Positions 20,504-30,622 of a stretch of DNA of 64,000 nt are shown here, one piece after another. The number at the start of each line of letters is the position of its first letter. Within the stretch, counting starts at the first letter, position 1. The DNA comes from Arsenophonus sp. (GTDB lineage Bacteria; Pseudomonadota; Gammaproteobacteria; Enterobacterales; Enterobacteriaceae), in NCBI GenBank assembly GCA_031446085.1, contig CP132901.1, forward strand, positions 186,001 through 250,000, given 5' to 3'. The position numbers and the translations under genes were made by a program. The notes beneath the pieces were generated by a model. The model saw only the letters and a list, made by a program, of their open reading frames with translations. It made no database searches and was not told where the DNA came from.

Positions 20504-21868
20504 TCAAAGCAAATAATTATTATTAGATTTATTTTGAATCCATAATATACGTGCTATCATCATAATGGCAGATGCAGTTAACCCTATAATAAATCCTATC
20601 CAAAATCCTCTTGCTCCTAATGGGTATATGAGCCAATTAGTTAATCCTAAAATATATCCTATTGGCAATCCTAAAATCCAATAAGCTATAAAAGTAATAA
20701 AAAAGATAGCACGCGTATCTTTATATCCTCTTAAAATACCAGCGCCTATTACTTGTAATGCATCAGATATTTGATAAATTGCAGCATAAAATATTAAGTT
20801 TGATGCTAATGATATTACTTCTGGATTGTGATTATACATTAATGCAATTTTTTTTCTAAATAACCCTGTCAGAATACCAGTAAAAAATGCAACAAATAAT
20901 CCAACTACTATACTAGTATAGGCTGATATTTTTGCTTTTTCAATAGATTTTAATCCTAAATTAAAACCAACACGGATTGTTGCAGCTATACCTAAAGAAA
21001 TAGGAAACATAAACATTAAAGAACTAAAGTTTAAAGCGATTTGATGACTTGCAACTGCAATAATTCCTAATGGAGCAATTAAAAGTGCTACTACTGAAAA
21101 AAGTGTGACTTCAAAAAAATACGCTAAGCCAATGGGTAATCCTAAAAAAAATATACTTTTTAATAAAGTTAAATTTGGAAATATAAATCGTTTTTTAAAA
21201 CAAAATTTGTTTTTTTTAACTAGTATAATATGTATATACCAATAAATTAAAAAAAACATTAACCAATAAACAGAAGAAGTCGCAATAGCACATCCTACTC
21301 CTCCTAATTTTGGAGCACCTAAACGTCCATATATAAAAATATAATTTATTGGTATATTAATTAATAATCCAATGAAACTAATAAACATTCCAGGTTTTGT
21401 ATTCGATAATCCATCACATTGACTACGATAGACTTGATAAAATAAATAACCTGGTGCTCCCCACATTATTGCATGTAAAAACTTTTTTGATTTTTTTGCT
21501 AAACAGAGATCAATATTTGGTATATTATTAATAATATAATAACTATTATACAAAATGAACATAATGAATAATGATAAAAAAAATGCTAACCACATACCTT
21601 GTTGTACATAATTTTTAATTATTTTATTTTTTTTAGAACCATTCAATTCTGATATAATTGGTGTTAATGCCATTAATAAACCATGTCCAAATAAAATACT
21701 AGGTAACCATATAGAAGTCCCTAATGCAACAGCCGACATTTCTATTTCACTAACTTTTCCTGCCATTATTGTATCTATAAATCCCATAGCAGTTTGAGAA
21801 AATTGTGCTAAAATAATTGGAATTCCTAATAGTAATATACTTTTTGCTTCTTTAAAATATTTATACAC
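20504..21868 (-). CDS. mdtK: MATE-family efflux protein MdtK (NorM)
   Basis: Cation-coupled multidrug exporter of the inner membrane. Twelve hydrophobic segments, with [18 protein letters not shown] in the first helix and the pseudo-repeat [21 protein letters not shown] in the second half, including the conserved acidic residues. Length 454 against 457 in E. coli. It is divergent from ribC across 184 bp, the ancestral arrangement. Drug efflux has no evident value inside a host cell, so its intact state suggests a physiological export substrate that I cannot name. Confidence 0.95.
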   Translation of the reverse strand: MYKYFKEAKSILLLGIPIILAQFSQTAMGFIDTIMAGKVSEIEMSAVALGTSIWLPSILFGHGLLMALTPIISELNGSKKNKIIKNYVQQGMWLAFFLSLFIMFILYNSYYIINNIPNIDLCLAKKSKKFLHAIMWGAPGYLFYQVYRSQCDGLSNTKPGMFISFIGLLINIPINYIFIYGRLGAPKLGGVGCAIATSSVYWLMFFLIYWYIHIILVKKNKFCFKKRFIFPNLTLLKSIFFLGLPIGLAYFFEVTLFSVVALLIAPLGIIAVASHQIALNFSSLMFMFPISLGIAATIRVGFNLGLKSIEKAKISAYTSIVVGLFVAFFTGILTGLFRKKIALMYNHNPEVISLASNLIFYAAIYQISDALQVIGAGILRGYKDTRAIFFITFIAYWILGLPIGYILGLTNWLIYPLGARGFWIGFIIGLTASAIMMIARILWIQNKSNNNYLL

Positions 21869-22052
21869 ACTATATGTATCCTTTAGTTAATATTATGATG
21901 AAGATTTAATTATGTTTTTTAGAATTATTTATTGTATAGATTTGTACAAATGATATCTATATGTTAAATATTAAATTAGTTTTGATTATTTTTTAAGTAT
22001 TTTTATAATAATTAAAAAATGATTGATTATTTGTATTATAAGGTGATATAAA

Positions 22053-22703
22053 ATGTTTACCGGTATTATACAAGGTATAGGAAAAGTTATTGACTATAAA
22101 AAAAAATCATATTTTTTAAATTACACTATTGAATTTCCAAATTTTTTATTAGAAAAATTAAAAATTGGATATTCAGTATCTAATAATGGATGTTGTTTAA
22201 CAGTTACTTTTATTCAAAATAATCAGGTAACATTTGATATAATTAAAGAAACTATCAAAATGACTAATTTAGCGAATTTAAAAATTGGAGATTTAGTTAA
22301 TTTAGAAAGATCGATAAAATATGGAGATGAAATAGGAGGACATTTGATATCTGGTCATATTATAACTACAGGGAAAATTTCTAAAATCTTTAAAAGAAAA
22401 AAAAATTTAACAATGCTAATTGTTATTAAAAATAAGTTTTTAATAAAATATATTTTTTATAAAGGGTTTATAGCTATAGATGGTATTAGCTTAACAGTAG
22501 GTGAAGTATTAGATAATGGTTTTTTTGTGCATCTCATTCCTGAAACTCTTAGAAGTACAACAATGTTTCAAAAAAATGTTGGAGATATTGTGAATATTGA
22601 GATTGATAATAATACGAAAAGTATAGTGGAAACTACAGAAAAAATAGTATCAAATTTTTTAAAAACAATTGATAAAAAATATAAATTCTTATTAGAAAAA
22701 TAA
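22053..22703 (+). CDS. ribC: Riboflavin synthase alpha chain
   Basis: Dismutates two 6,7-dimethyl-8-ribityllumazine molecules to riboflavin, the last step of the pathway (E. coli ribC, also called ribE). Two tandem lumazine-binding barrels, about 1-97 and 98-190, begin MFTGIIQG and GHLISGHI; NGCCLTVT and DGISLTVGEV are the two ligand signatures. Length 216 against 213. AAGGTGAT precedes the ATG. No FMN riboswitch-like leader is visible. Convergent with erpA. Confidence 0.96.
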   Translation: MFTGIIQGIGKVIDYKKKSYFLNYTIEFPNFLLEKLKIGYSVSNNGCCLTVTFIQNNQVTFDIIKETIKMTNLANLKIGDLVNLERSIKYGDEIGGHLISGHIITTGKISKIFKRKKNLTMLIVIKNKFLIKYIFYKGFIAIDGISLTVGEVLDNGFFVHLIPETLRSTTMFQKNVGDIVNIEIDNNTKSIVETTEKIVSNFLKTIDKKYKFLLEK

Positions 22704-22718
22704 AATTAATTTTAATAG

Positions 22719-23066
22719 TTAAACATCAAAAGAAGAACCACAACTACAAGTTATTTTTGCATTTGGATTAATAATTGTAAATTTTGATTCTTTCAACTCT
22801 TCAATATAGTCTATGCAACTTCCAACGAGATATTGCATACTTGTTGGATCAATAACAAGTTTTATACCTTTTTCTATTATTTTAAAATCATCTTCATTAA
22901 TTTTATTATCAAAAGTAAATCCATATTGAAATCCATTACATCCACCTCCTATAATATAAATTCGAAAATGTAAATTATTATTATCTTTCTTATTAGAAGT
23001 AGATTTTTTTATTTTTTCTATCGCTTTTTTTGTTAATTCTATAAATATTTTTTTTTCTTTTATCAT
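22719..23066 (-). CDS. erpA: A-type iron-sulfur carrier ErpA
   Basis: Delivers Fe-S clusters to apo-proteins, in E. coli including the isoprenoid enzymes IspG and IspH. The three cluster cysteines are C43 (GGGCNGFQYGF), C107 and C109 (TCSCGSS). FQYGFTFD and DPTSMQYLVG identify it as ErpA rather than IscA or SufA. Length 115 against 114. hemL and clcA, which separate it from mrcB in E. coli, have been deleted. Confidence 0.95.
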   Translation of the reverse strand: MIKEKKIFIELTKKAIEKIKKSTSNKKDNNNLHFRIYIIGGGCNGFQYGFTFDNKINEDDFKIIEKGIKLVIDPTSMQYLVGSCIDYIEELKESKFTIINPNAKITCSCGSSFDV

Positions 23067-23148
23067 AATATATAAATATAGTTTATTTAATTATTAAATA
23101 ATTTTATTTTATTTGTTTATTATTTTTTTTTCAATTTTTTTCTTATAA

Positions 23149-25395
23149 TTAATTTATTTTTTTATTACATAAAACATTAATATTTTTAATCCATATTGGT
23201 ATAATTCTATCTGATTTTCCTTTGCAAATAAAATCTCCATTATTTCTAATTTGTATTGGTATAATATGAGAAGGTGGAATATTTTTTAGAATTGCTGGGG
23301 TATGATTTTTTAAATATTGATTATAGATATATAATGCTCCATTTGCTCCTGTTAAATTAATAGGCTTATTTTTATCATTCCCTACCCAAATAACAGTAAC
23401 CTCTTTTTCATCAACTCCTGCAAACCAACTGTCTTTTAAATCATTAGTTGTTCCTGTTTTTCCAGCTAAATTATATTGAGAAAAATGTTTCATTAATAAA
23501 CGTGAAGTTCCCTTTCTAACTACTTCTTGCATTCCATAAAGTGTTAAATATGCAGATTGTGCATTAATTGTTCTAAATGATGAAGGATAACTATGATAAA
23601 TTTCTTCATTATTTATGTTGAGAATAGATCTTAAAGATGATAATTTTGAAAAATTTCCACCACTACTAATTGTTTGAAACATTTGTGCTGTTTCTATTAA
23701 TGTTAAGTTTAATGATCCTAATAGAATTGCTGGATTTTTTTTTATTGTTTGTTCAGGTATTCCAAGACAAGTTAATATATGACTAATTTTATTTAAACCA
23801 ATTTTTAATCCAATATTTACTGTTGGTACATTTAAAGAATGTATTAAAGCATCAATTAACAAAACTTTTCCTCTAAAATGACGATCAAAGTTTTTTGGTT
23901 TCCATATTTTTTTATTTCCTGTTTTAATTGAGATAGGTTTATCAGGAATGATAGTATTTAAATTAAAATTTTCTGGATCATTCAATGCAGTTAAATATAT
24001 GGATGGTTTAATTAATGAACCAATAGATCTTCTTGCATTTAATGCTCTATTAAATCCAGAATATTGTGGTTTAGATCCCCCAACCATTGCACGTATTTCA
24101 CCGTTTAATCGATCTACTGAAACAATTGCACCTTCAAGATCAGAAAGCATATATTTTTTTTTTAATGCTATAATTTCTTTCTTCATGGCTTTTTCTGCAG
24201 ATTTTTGAGAAATAATATCTAATGTTGTAAAAATTTTTGCACCAGATAAGTTATATTTTTTATTTCCCAGTTTGTTAATTAATTCTTTTTTAATTAATTG
24301 TATAAATGCTGGCTGTGGATTTAAATGAATATTTTTGTTTTGTACTCCTAAAGATCTCATAATAAATATTTTATATTTTAGTTCATTAATAAGATTTCTT
24401 GATTTCAATAATTTTAATATTGTATTTCTTCTTTTGATTGCAAGTTCAGGGTTTTTCCATGGATTATATAAAGAAGCTCCTTTAACCATTCCTATTAAAA
24501 GTGCATATTGATCTATACTTAACTCTGTAATTGGTCTTCCAAAATAATAAATGCTAGCTAGTGGAAAGCCATGAATTTGATCATCTCCTATTTGCCCTAA
24601 ATAAACTTCATTTAAATAAAGTTCTAAAATTTTATCTTTGTTATAAAGAAATTCTATAATAAATGCCATATATATTTCATTTATTTTTCGTAATATTGTT
24701 TTTTTATTTGTTAAAAATAAATTTTTTACCAATTGTTGTGTTAATGTACTTCCTCCTTGTATAGTTTTTCTTGCATTGAAATTAGCTATTATTGCTCTTC
24801 CTATAGAATATAAATTAATTCCATCATGTTTATAAAAATATCTATCTTCAGTTTCTAATAATATCTTAATTAAAATATTTGGAAAATTTTTTATTGGTAG
24901 TACCAAACGTTGCTCATTGTTATTTAATCGTATCATTGAAATTAATTGAGGTTCTAATCTAAATATTGCTAATTCTTTTTTGTTATTAATATTTGTAATA
25001 TTTAGTAGAATATTATTTTCGAATTTTAATCGAACTAAAATACTTCCTTCTTTTTGATCTGGAAATATAAAAGGACGACGTAAAATATCTATAGTATTAT
25101 TGTTAACGGTGTATTCTCCTGGAAATAAAATTTTATTAACCTGACGATATTGCATTGCATGTAATAATTGAATAATTTCGTATTTGTTGTATGAAATTCC
25201 TGGTTCTAAATTTATAATACGACTATATACAGCAGCTGGTAAATCCCATATGTCTCCTTGAAAACGTATTTGAATTTTTTTAAATAAATAAAATCCGTAT
25301 AGTATTATTAATACTAATAAAATTATTATAATTTTTATTAAAAAGAAAAAGAATTTATTTTCTTTTTTAAGATCAGGGTATTTTTTTTTAAACAT
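23149..25395 (-). CDS. mrcB: Bifunctional penicillin-binding protein 1b
   Basis: Polymerises and cross-links peptidoglycan. A short cytoplasmic tail and one membrane helix (about 15-38) lead to a UB2H domain (about 50-145; YSRIINLEPG, MQYRQVNK, RRPFIFPDQKEG), the docking site of the activator LpoB. The glycosyltransferase has catalytic E183 (ETEDRYFYKHDG); the transpeptidase has S460-K463 (SIGSLIK), an SLN motif and KTGTTND. The 748-residue protein lacks part of the N-terminal tail and about 45 C-terminal residues of the E. coli enzyme. Divergent from dksA, as in the ancestral order. Confidence 0.96.
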   Translation of the reverse strand: MFKKKYPDLKKENKFFFFLIKIIIILLVLIILYGFYLFKKIQIRFQGDIWDLPAAVYSRIINLEPGISYNKYEIIQLLHAMQYRQVNKILFPGEYTVNNNTIDILRRPFIFPDQKEGSILVRLKFENNILLNITNINNKKELAIFRLEPQLISMIRLNNNEQRLVLPIKNFPNILIKILLETEDRYFYKHDGINLYSIGRAIIANFNARKTIQGGSTLTQQLVKNLFLTNKKTILRKINEIYMAFIIEFLYNKDKILELYLNEVYLGQIGDDQIHGFPLASIYYFGRPITELSIDQYALLIGMVKGASLYNPWKNPELAIKRRNTILKLLKSRNLINELKYKIFIMRSLGVQNKNIHLNPQPAFIQLIKKELINKLGNKKYNLSGAKIFTTLDIISQKSAEKAMKKEIIALKKKYMLSDLEGAIVSVDRLNGEIRAMVGGSKPQYSGFNRALNARRSIGSLIKPSIYLTALNDPENFNLNTIIPDKPISIKTGNKKIWKPKNFDRHFRGKVLLIDALIHSLNVPTVNIGLKIGLNKISHILTCLGIPEQTIKKNPAILLGSLNLTLIETAQMFQTISSGGNFSKLSSLRSILNINNEEIYHSYPSSFRTINAQSAYLTLYGMQEVVRKGTSRLLMKHFSQYNLAGKTGTTNDLKDSWFAGVDEKEVTVIWVGNDKNKPINLTGANGALYIYNQYLKNHTPAILKNIPPSHIIPIQIRNNGDFICKGKSDRIIPIWIKNINVLCNKKIN

Positions 25396-25564
25396 TAAAG
25401 TAATATTTTATCCCATAATAAAAATAAATATTTTTTTAAATAAAATTAGTTTTTTGTATTTACTACTATTATAATATAGTAATATATTAAAAAATTTTAG
25501 ATAAAAATATATAAAAAATTTTTTTAAAAATTATAAAATTTAAATTAATTCAATTGAGAAAATT

Positions 25565-26014
25565 ATGCAAAAATTTAATAAAAGATCAAAATTAAGTATT
25601 TTACATATTGCAGGTGTTAAACCATATCAAGAAAAATTTAACGAAAAATATATGAATCATAATCAATTATTACATTTTAAAAAAATTTTAGAAAGTTGGC
25701 ATAGTCAATTAAATTATGATGTACATAAAACGATAATGTATATGCAAGATGAAGCATCAAATTTTCCAGATCCCATAGATAGAGCAGTACAAGAAGAAGA
25801 GTTTAGTATTGAGTTACGTAATAGAGATCGAGAGAGAAAATTAATTAAAAAAATAGAAAGAACATTGAAAAAAGTTTATGATGAAAGATTTGGTTATTGT
25901 GAAAGTTGTGGTATTGAAATTGGTATTCGTCGTTTGGAAGCAAGACCTACAGCAGATCTTTGTATTGATTGTAAAACATTAGCAGAAATACGTGAAAAAC
26001 AAATGAATGGTTAA
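25565..26014 (+). CDS. dksA: RNA polymerase-binding factor DksA
   Basis: Enters the RNA polymerase secondary channel and, with ppGpp, adjusts rRNA and amino-acid promoters. The coiled-coil tip keeps D69 and D72 (FPDPID), equal to D71/D74 of E. coli. The zinc finger uses C112, C115, C133 and C136. [17 protein letters not shown], a near-identical stretch, shows strong constraint. Length 149 against 151. gluQ and pcnB, which lie between dksA and folK in E. coli, are gone. Confidence 0.97.
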   Translation: MQKFNKRSKLSILHIAGVKPYQEKFNEKYMNHNQLLHFKKILESWHSQLNYDVHKTIMYMQDEASNFPDPIDRAVQEEEFSIELRNRDRERKLIKKIERTLKKVYDERFGYCESCGIEIGIRRLEARPTADLCIDCKTLAEIREKQMNG

Positions 26015-26116
26015 AATACGTTAATTATTTTTTTAAATTTTTTTTAATATAATAATTAAAAACTAATTTTTTATAAAAATTTTTTAGATTATTAAAATGT
26101 TTTAATAGAGTTTTTG

Positions 26117-26596
26117 ATGAAACGTGTATACATTGCCATCGGAAGTAATTTGAACAATCCACTAAAACAAGTTATTGGAGCTATTAAAAAAATAAAAAAT
26201 TTATCTGATACAAATTTTATAAAATCTTCATCATTTTATCGTTCTAAACCTATGGGTAGAATATTAGATCAACCTGATTATTTAAATGCAGTTGTATCTA
26301 TAGATACTGATTTGTCTCCCGATATTTTACTTGAATATATGCATTTTTTTGAATTTTTGCATGGAAGAATTCGTACTTTTAAATGGGCTTCTAGAAATTT
26401 AGATCTGGATATTTTATTGTATGACAATGAAATTATTCAAACTAAAAGATTAACTATTCCTCATTATGGAATAAAAAAAAGATCTTTTGTTTTATATCCT
26501 TTATTTGAAATAGAACCTAATTTATGTTTTCCAGATGGAGAATTATTATCTTCTAGAATCAAAAAAGTATTAATGAATGATTTAACTTTATGGTGA
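26117..26596 (+). CDS. folK: HPPK, 6-hydroxymethyl-dihydropterin pyrophosphokinase
   Basis: Transfers pyrophosphate from ATP to 6-hydroxymethyl-dihydropterin, the step before FolP in folate synthesis. It starts MKRVYIAIGSNL from the ATG at 26117 (a TTG lies one codon earlier). The HPPK signature KWASRNLDLDIL keeps the Asp pair that binds magnesium, and QPDYLNAVV lines the pterin site; the Arg before the Trp of the signature is Lys. Length 159, equal to E. coli. folP and pabB also occur in the window. Confidence 0.94.
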   Translation: MKRVYIAIGSNLNNPLKQVIGAIKKIKNLSDTNFIKSSSFYRSKPMGRILDQPDYLNAVVSIDTDLSPDILLEYMHFFEFLHGRIRTFKWASRNLDLDILLYDNEIIQTKRLTIPHYGIKKRSFVLYPLFEIEPNLCFPDGELLSSRIKKVLMNDLTLW

Positions 26597-26613
26597 ATAT
26601 TAAATATTTTTAA

Positions 26614-26619
26614 TTGACA
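26614..26619 (+). promoter_or_regulatory. Candidate -35 element upstream of nif3
   Basis: A consensus TTGACA lies 95 bp before the nif3 start. At 16-18 bp spacing the -10 candidates (TAGATA, AGATAT, GATATT) are poor, so only the -35 box is listed. Confidence 0.25.
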
Positions 26620-26710
26620 TTTAAAAGTAAAATAATAGATATTTTTTATATACATGTTTTATATCAATTAAATAAGAAAATTATTTAATAAGTAAGTTTA
26701 GGTGATTAAT

Positions 26711-27454
26711 ATGCACAATTTAAAGTTAGAAAAAATAATTAATACTTATTTAGGAATTGATAAATATCATGATTCAGTTCCTAATGGATTACAAGTTGAA
26801 GGTTGTGAAGAAATTAAAAAAATTGTTACTGGTGTTACTGCATCTCAATCTTTGTTAAATACTGCAGTTTGTTTAAAAGCACACGCTATTATTGTACATC
26901 ATGGATATTTTTGGAAGAATGAGTCTAATTTAATTAAAAATATAAAACGGAAAAGATTAAAAACGTTATTATCTAATAATATTAATCTTTATGCTTATCA
27001 TATTCCACTAGATGCACATCCAGTCATAGGTAATAATGTACAATTAGGAAATATTATAGGAGTGAATATTGATGATTATATTACTCCATTATTACCTGTA
27101 GGACGTTTTTCAATTCCAATTTCATCTTCAGAATTAATGACACGATTAAAAAATAGATTGGATCGTCAACCATTATATTATGGAGATTTTATATCCAAAA
27201 AAATCTCTACTGTTGCATGGTGTTCTGGTAAAGGACAAAAGTTTATTGAAACAGTAGCAAAATTAGGAATAGATGCATTTATTACTGGAGAAGTTTCTGA
27301 AGAAACTTTTCATATATCAAAAGAAATGAAAATTCATTTTTATTCAGCTGGACATCATGCAACTGAAAGATATGGTATTAAAGCATTAGGTGAATGGATT
27401 AAAAAAAATTATAATTTAGATGTTACTTTTATTGATATACCAAATCCTGCATGA
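26711..27454 (+). CDS. ybgI: Nif3-like dinuclear metal-binding protein YbgI
   Basis: NIF3/DUF34 family protein with a dimetal site; biochemical role not settled, with proposals in metal handling and damage control. Metal ligands are visible in IVHHGYFW, PLDAHP and the C-terminal GHHATERYGI. I choose the ATG at 26711, with AGGTGA six bases upstream; MHNLKLEKII then lines up with E. coli, and the length (247) is identical. An in-frame GTG at 26702 would overlap the ribosome site. The C-terminus DVTFIDIPNPA is the same as in E. coli. Confidence 0.92.
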   Translation: MHNLKLEKIINTYLGIDKYHDSVPNGLQVEGCEEIKKIVTGVTASQSLLNTAVCLKAHAIIVHHGYFWKNESNLIKNIKRKRLKTLLSNNINLYAYHIPLDAHPVIGNNVQLGNIIGVNIDDYITPLLPVGRFSIPISSSELMTRLKNRLDRQPLYYGDFISKKISTVAWCSGKGQKFIETVAKLGIDAFITGEVSEETFHISKEMKIHFYSAGHHATERYGIKALGEWIKKNYNLDVTFIDIPNPA

Positions 27455-27599
27455 AATAGTTAAAAATTTAGCATAATATAATATTTATTATCTAATAAAC
27501 TTTAGATATACGCAATTTATTTTAATTTCATATTTATTTTTTTAAATATCAAAATAAAATTACAAAGATATAATAGATTGTTTAAATAATAAAAAATAT

Positions 27600-27621
27600 C
27601 TTAAAAAAAATTTTTTTTAAG
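27600..27621. repeat. 22-bp perfect palindrome of A and T runs
   Basis: CTTA7-T8-type palindrome: a C-T-T, eight As, eight Ts, then A-A-G. Being two homopolymer runs, it may be a simple-sequence accident rather than a functional hairpin. Confidence 0.5.
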
Positions 27622-27672
27622 TAATTTTTTAAAATATACAAAATTAAATTTTTTTAAATTAACTTAATAAAT

Positions 27673-27702
27673 TTGACATTTACGTTTGAAAATCACTATA
27701 AT
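27673..27702 (+). promoter_or_regulatory. Consensus sigma-70 promoter for sucABCD
   Basis: TTGACA at 27673-27678 and TATAAT at 27697-27702 are both perfect consensus hexamers, separated by 18 bp. Transcription would start near 27709, giving a leader of about 55 nt. This is the best promoter match I found in the window. Confidence 0.75.
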
Positions 27703-27733
27703 TATTACAATAAATATTCTTTGATGCTATGTA

Positions 27734-27750
27734 AAGCAATCCTTTTGCTT
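27734..27750 (+). promoter_or_regulatory. Leader hairpin next to the sucA ribosome site
   Basis: AAGCAA (27734-27739) pairs with TTGCTT (27745-27750) around TCCTT. The stem ends directly at the strong Shine-Dalgarno AAGGGGA (27751-27757), six bases before the sucA ATG, so folding could affect access to it. Confidence 0.35.
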
Positions 27751-27762
27751 AAGGGGATATAA

Positions 27763-30597
27763 ATGCAAAATGGTATTTTAAAAAAATGGTTAAATACTAG
27801 TTTTCTATCTAGTATAAATTTTAATTACATAGAAAGTTTATATGAACAGTATCTATTAGATTCTGGTTCAGTAGAACCAGAATGGGTGTCAATATTTCAG
27901 GAAATATTAAATCATTCTTCTTCGAAAGAGTACTTCTATTTACAAAAACAGAAAAAATATTTTATAGAAACTAAAAACAATAAAAAAAGATTATTCAACA
28001 ATCATGTTTTTATGAATTCAGATCATAAATCTAAATTTTTTGATAGTTGTCAACTGAATATTTATAATTTTATTAATGCATATCGTTCTGATGGACATAA
28101 AAATGCTTCTTTGGATCCATTAAATCTTAAACCTAAACAATATATACCTTCTTTAGATCTATCATCTTATAATTTACATAAAATTGATTTTAATAAAGAA
28201 ATTGATCTATTAATTCCATTTTTAGGATTTAAAAAAATAAAATTCAATAATTTATATGATCAACTAAGAAAGATTTATTGTTCTTCTATTGGATTTGAAT
28301 ATATGCATTTAAGTAATGAAAATGAAAAAAATTGGATACAATCAAAATTAGAACAAAAAAATTCTATTGATTCATGCTTTTCTAAAGAAGAAAAGGTAAA
28401 CTTTTTATCTCATCTGATCTTTGCTGAAGGATTAGAACATTATTTAGGCGTACATTTTCCTGGAGCAAAACGATTTTCATTAGAAGGTGCAGATTCAATT
28501 ATTCCGATGTTAAAAGATTTATTAAATTATTCATCGTCATACAATACTAAAGAAGTAATTTTAGGTATGGCTCATCGTGGTAGATTAAATGTGTTGATTA
28601 ATATTTTTGGAAAACCATCAAAAGATCTATTTAACGAATTTGCTGGTAAATACACTTCTTTAACTAGAAGTGGAGATGTTAAATATCATCAAGGATATTC
28701 TTCAGATATTCAATTGAATAATAAAAAAATACATTTAGTTTTAGCATATAATCCATCTCATTTAGAAATTGTAAATCCAGTAGTTATGGGGTCAACTCGA
28801 GCACGTTTTGATCGTTCTGATAATAAAAAAGAGAATAATATTCTTTCTGTTACAATTCATGGTGATTCAGCAGTGGTTGGACAAGGAGTAGTGCAAGAAA
28901 CGTTAAATATGTCACAAACAAGGGCATATAAAGTAGGGGGAACTATTAGAATTGTAATAAATAATCAAATAGGATTTACTACTTCTAATATTAAGGATTC
29001 AAGATCTACGTTATATTGTACTGATGTGATGAAAATGATAGAAGCTCCGATTTTTCATGTTAATGGAGATGATATTGAATCTGTTATTTTCGTTACAAGA
29101 CTTGCAATAGATTTTCGAAATAAATTTAATAAAGATGTAATTATTGATTTAGTATGTTATAGAAGATATGGTCATAATGAGGCTGATGAACCTTCAGCAA
29201 CACAACCAATAATGTATCAAAAAATTAAACATCATAAAACAACTGCAAAAATATATGCTGATCAATTAATTTTAAAAAAAATTATTAATCAAACAAACAT
29301 AGATAAAATAGTAAATAATTATAGAAAAAAATTAGATAATAGTGATGTGATTGTAGATGGACATATTTCTAAAATTAATCATCAATCGATTTGGACAAAA
29401 TATTTAAATATTCAATGGGATCATTCATATGAAAATAAAATTGATAAAAAAAGATTAAGAAATTTAGGAATAAAGTTAAATACAATTCCTAAAAATATTG
29501 TTATGCATCCTAGAGTTAAAAAAATATATGATGATCGTTTAGATATGGCAATAGAAAAAAAACTATTTGATTGGGGTGCAGCAGAAACTTTAGCATATGC
29601 TTCTTTATTAGATGCAGGAATTAAAATACGTATATCGGGAGAAGATACTAGAAGAGGGACTTTTTTTCATCGTCACGCAGTTATTTATAATCAAATTGAT
29701 GGATCTTCATATATTCCATTAAATCAAATAAATAAAACAAAGAAATTATTTAACATATGGGATTCAGTTTTATCTGAGGAAGCTGCACTTGCTTTTGAAT
29801 ATGGTTATGCATCTACAGATCCTCAAACTTTAGTCATATGGGAAGCACAATTTGGTGATTTTTCAAATGGTGCACAAGTAGTAATTGATCAATTTATTAG
29901 TTCTGGAGAACAAAAATGGGGTAAAATGTGTGGTTTAGTTATGTTATTACCTCATGGATATGAAGGACAAGGTCCAGAGCATTCATCTGCTAGAATAGAA
30001 CGTTTTTTACAATTATGTGCTGAAGATAACATTCAAGTATGTGTACCTTCAACTCCTGCACAGTTTTATCATGTTTTACGTCGTCAAATTTTACGTAGTG
30101 TAAGACGTCCTTTAATTTTAATAACTCCAAAATCTTTATTACGTCATCCTAATTCTGTTTCTAAATTAGAAGATTTATCTGTTGGTAGGTTTCATTCTGT
30201 CATTATAGAAGAAAATAATTTAAATCTGAAAGATATTAAAAGAGTTATTTTTTGTACAGGAAAAATTTATTATGATTTAATTGAAGAACGTAAGAAAAGA
30301 AACCAAAATAATATAATTATTATTAGAATAGAAGAATTATATCCATTTCCTAAAGAAATTCTAAAAAAAGTTTTAATATCATATATGCATATTCGTGATT
30401 TTTTATGGTGTCAAGAAGAACCATTGAACCAAGGAGCATTTTATTATGTTAGAAATTATATTTCTAAAATCATACCTAATAATGTAAAATTAAGTTATTG
30501 TGGTCGTCCTGCATCTTCATCTCCTGCTGTAGGATATATTAAAATCCACCAAAAACAGCAGAATAAATTAATTCAAGATGCATTAAATATAAATTAA
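27763..30597 (+). CDS. sucA: 2-oxoglutarate dehydrogenase E1
   Basis: Thiamine-diphosphate-dependent decarboxylase of the 2-oxoglutarate dehydrogenase complex. The N-terminal segment that binds E2 ([16 protein letters not shown]) aligns with E. coli, followed by the ThDP core ([30 protein letters not shown]), the pyrimidine domain ([15 protein letters not shown]) and the C-terminal domain ending [15 protein letters not shown]. Length 944 against 933; catalytic histidines are retained. sucB follows after 25 bp. No lpd (E3) gene is in the window. Confidence 0.97.
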   Translation: MQNGILKKWLNTSFLSSINFNYIESLYEQYLLDSGSVEPEWVSIFQEILNHSSSKEYFYLQKQKKYFIETKNNKKRLFNNHVFMNSDHKSKFFDSCQLNIYNFINAYRSDGHKNASLDPLNLKPKQYIPSLDLSSYNLHKIDFNKEIDLLIPFLGFKKIKFNNLYDQLRKIYCSSIGFEYMHLSNENEKNWIQSKLEQKNSIDSCFSKEEKVNFLSHLIFAEGLEHYLGVHFPGAKRFSLEGADSIIPMLKDLLNYSSSYNTKEVILGMAHRGRLNVLINIFGKPSKDLFNEFAGKYTSLTRSGDVKYHQGYSSDIQLNNKKIHLVLAYNPSHLEIVNPVVMGSTRARFDRSDNKKENNILSVTIHGDSAVVGQGVVQETLNMSQTRAYKVGGTIRIVINNQIGFTTSNIKDSRSTLYCTDVMKMIEAPIFHVNGDDIESVIFVTRLAIDFRNKFNKDVIIDLVCYRRYGHNEADEPSATQPIMYQKIKHHKTTAKIYADQLILKKIINQTNIDKIVNNYRKKLDNSDVIVDGHISKINHQSIWTKYLNIQWDHSYENKIDKKRLRNLGIKLNTIPKNIVMHPRVKKIYDDRLDMAIEKKLFDWGAAETLAYASLLDAGIKIRISGEDTRRGTFFHRHAVIYNQIDGSSYIPLNQINKTKKLFNIWDSVLSEEAALAFEYGYASTDPQTLVIWEAQFGDFSNGAQVVIDQFISSGEQKWGKMCGLVMLLPHGYEGQGPEHSSARIERFLQLCAEDNIQVCVPSTPAQFYHVLRRQILRSVRRPLILITPKSLLRHPNSVSKLEDLSVGRFHSVIIEENNLNLKDIKRVIFCTGKIYYDLIEERKKRNQNNIIIIRIEELYPFPKEILKKVLISYMHIRDFLWCQEEPLNQGAFYYVRNYISKIIPNNVKLSYCGRPASSSPAVGYIKIHQKQQNKLIQDALNIN

Positions 30598-30622
30598 TAA
30601 TAATAAAAATAAAGGATCGAAA

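Larger units (their letters stand above)
27455..27762. other. 308-bp spacer where gltA and sdhCDAB are missing
   Basis: No coding remnant is recognisable. In E. coli the stretch between ybgI and sucA holds several genes including gltA and sdhCDAB; here it is reduced to a spacer with a 22-bp perfect A/T palindrome at 27600-27621, a consensus sigma-70 promoter (27673-27702) and a small hairpin against the sucA ribosome site. Confidence 0.7.

Noticed and set aside
21869-22052. FMN riboswitch before ribC
   Set aside because: The spacer lacks the conserved G/C-rich helices; only short A/T dyads such as TTTGTACAAA are seen.
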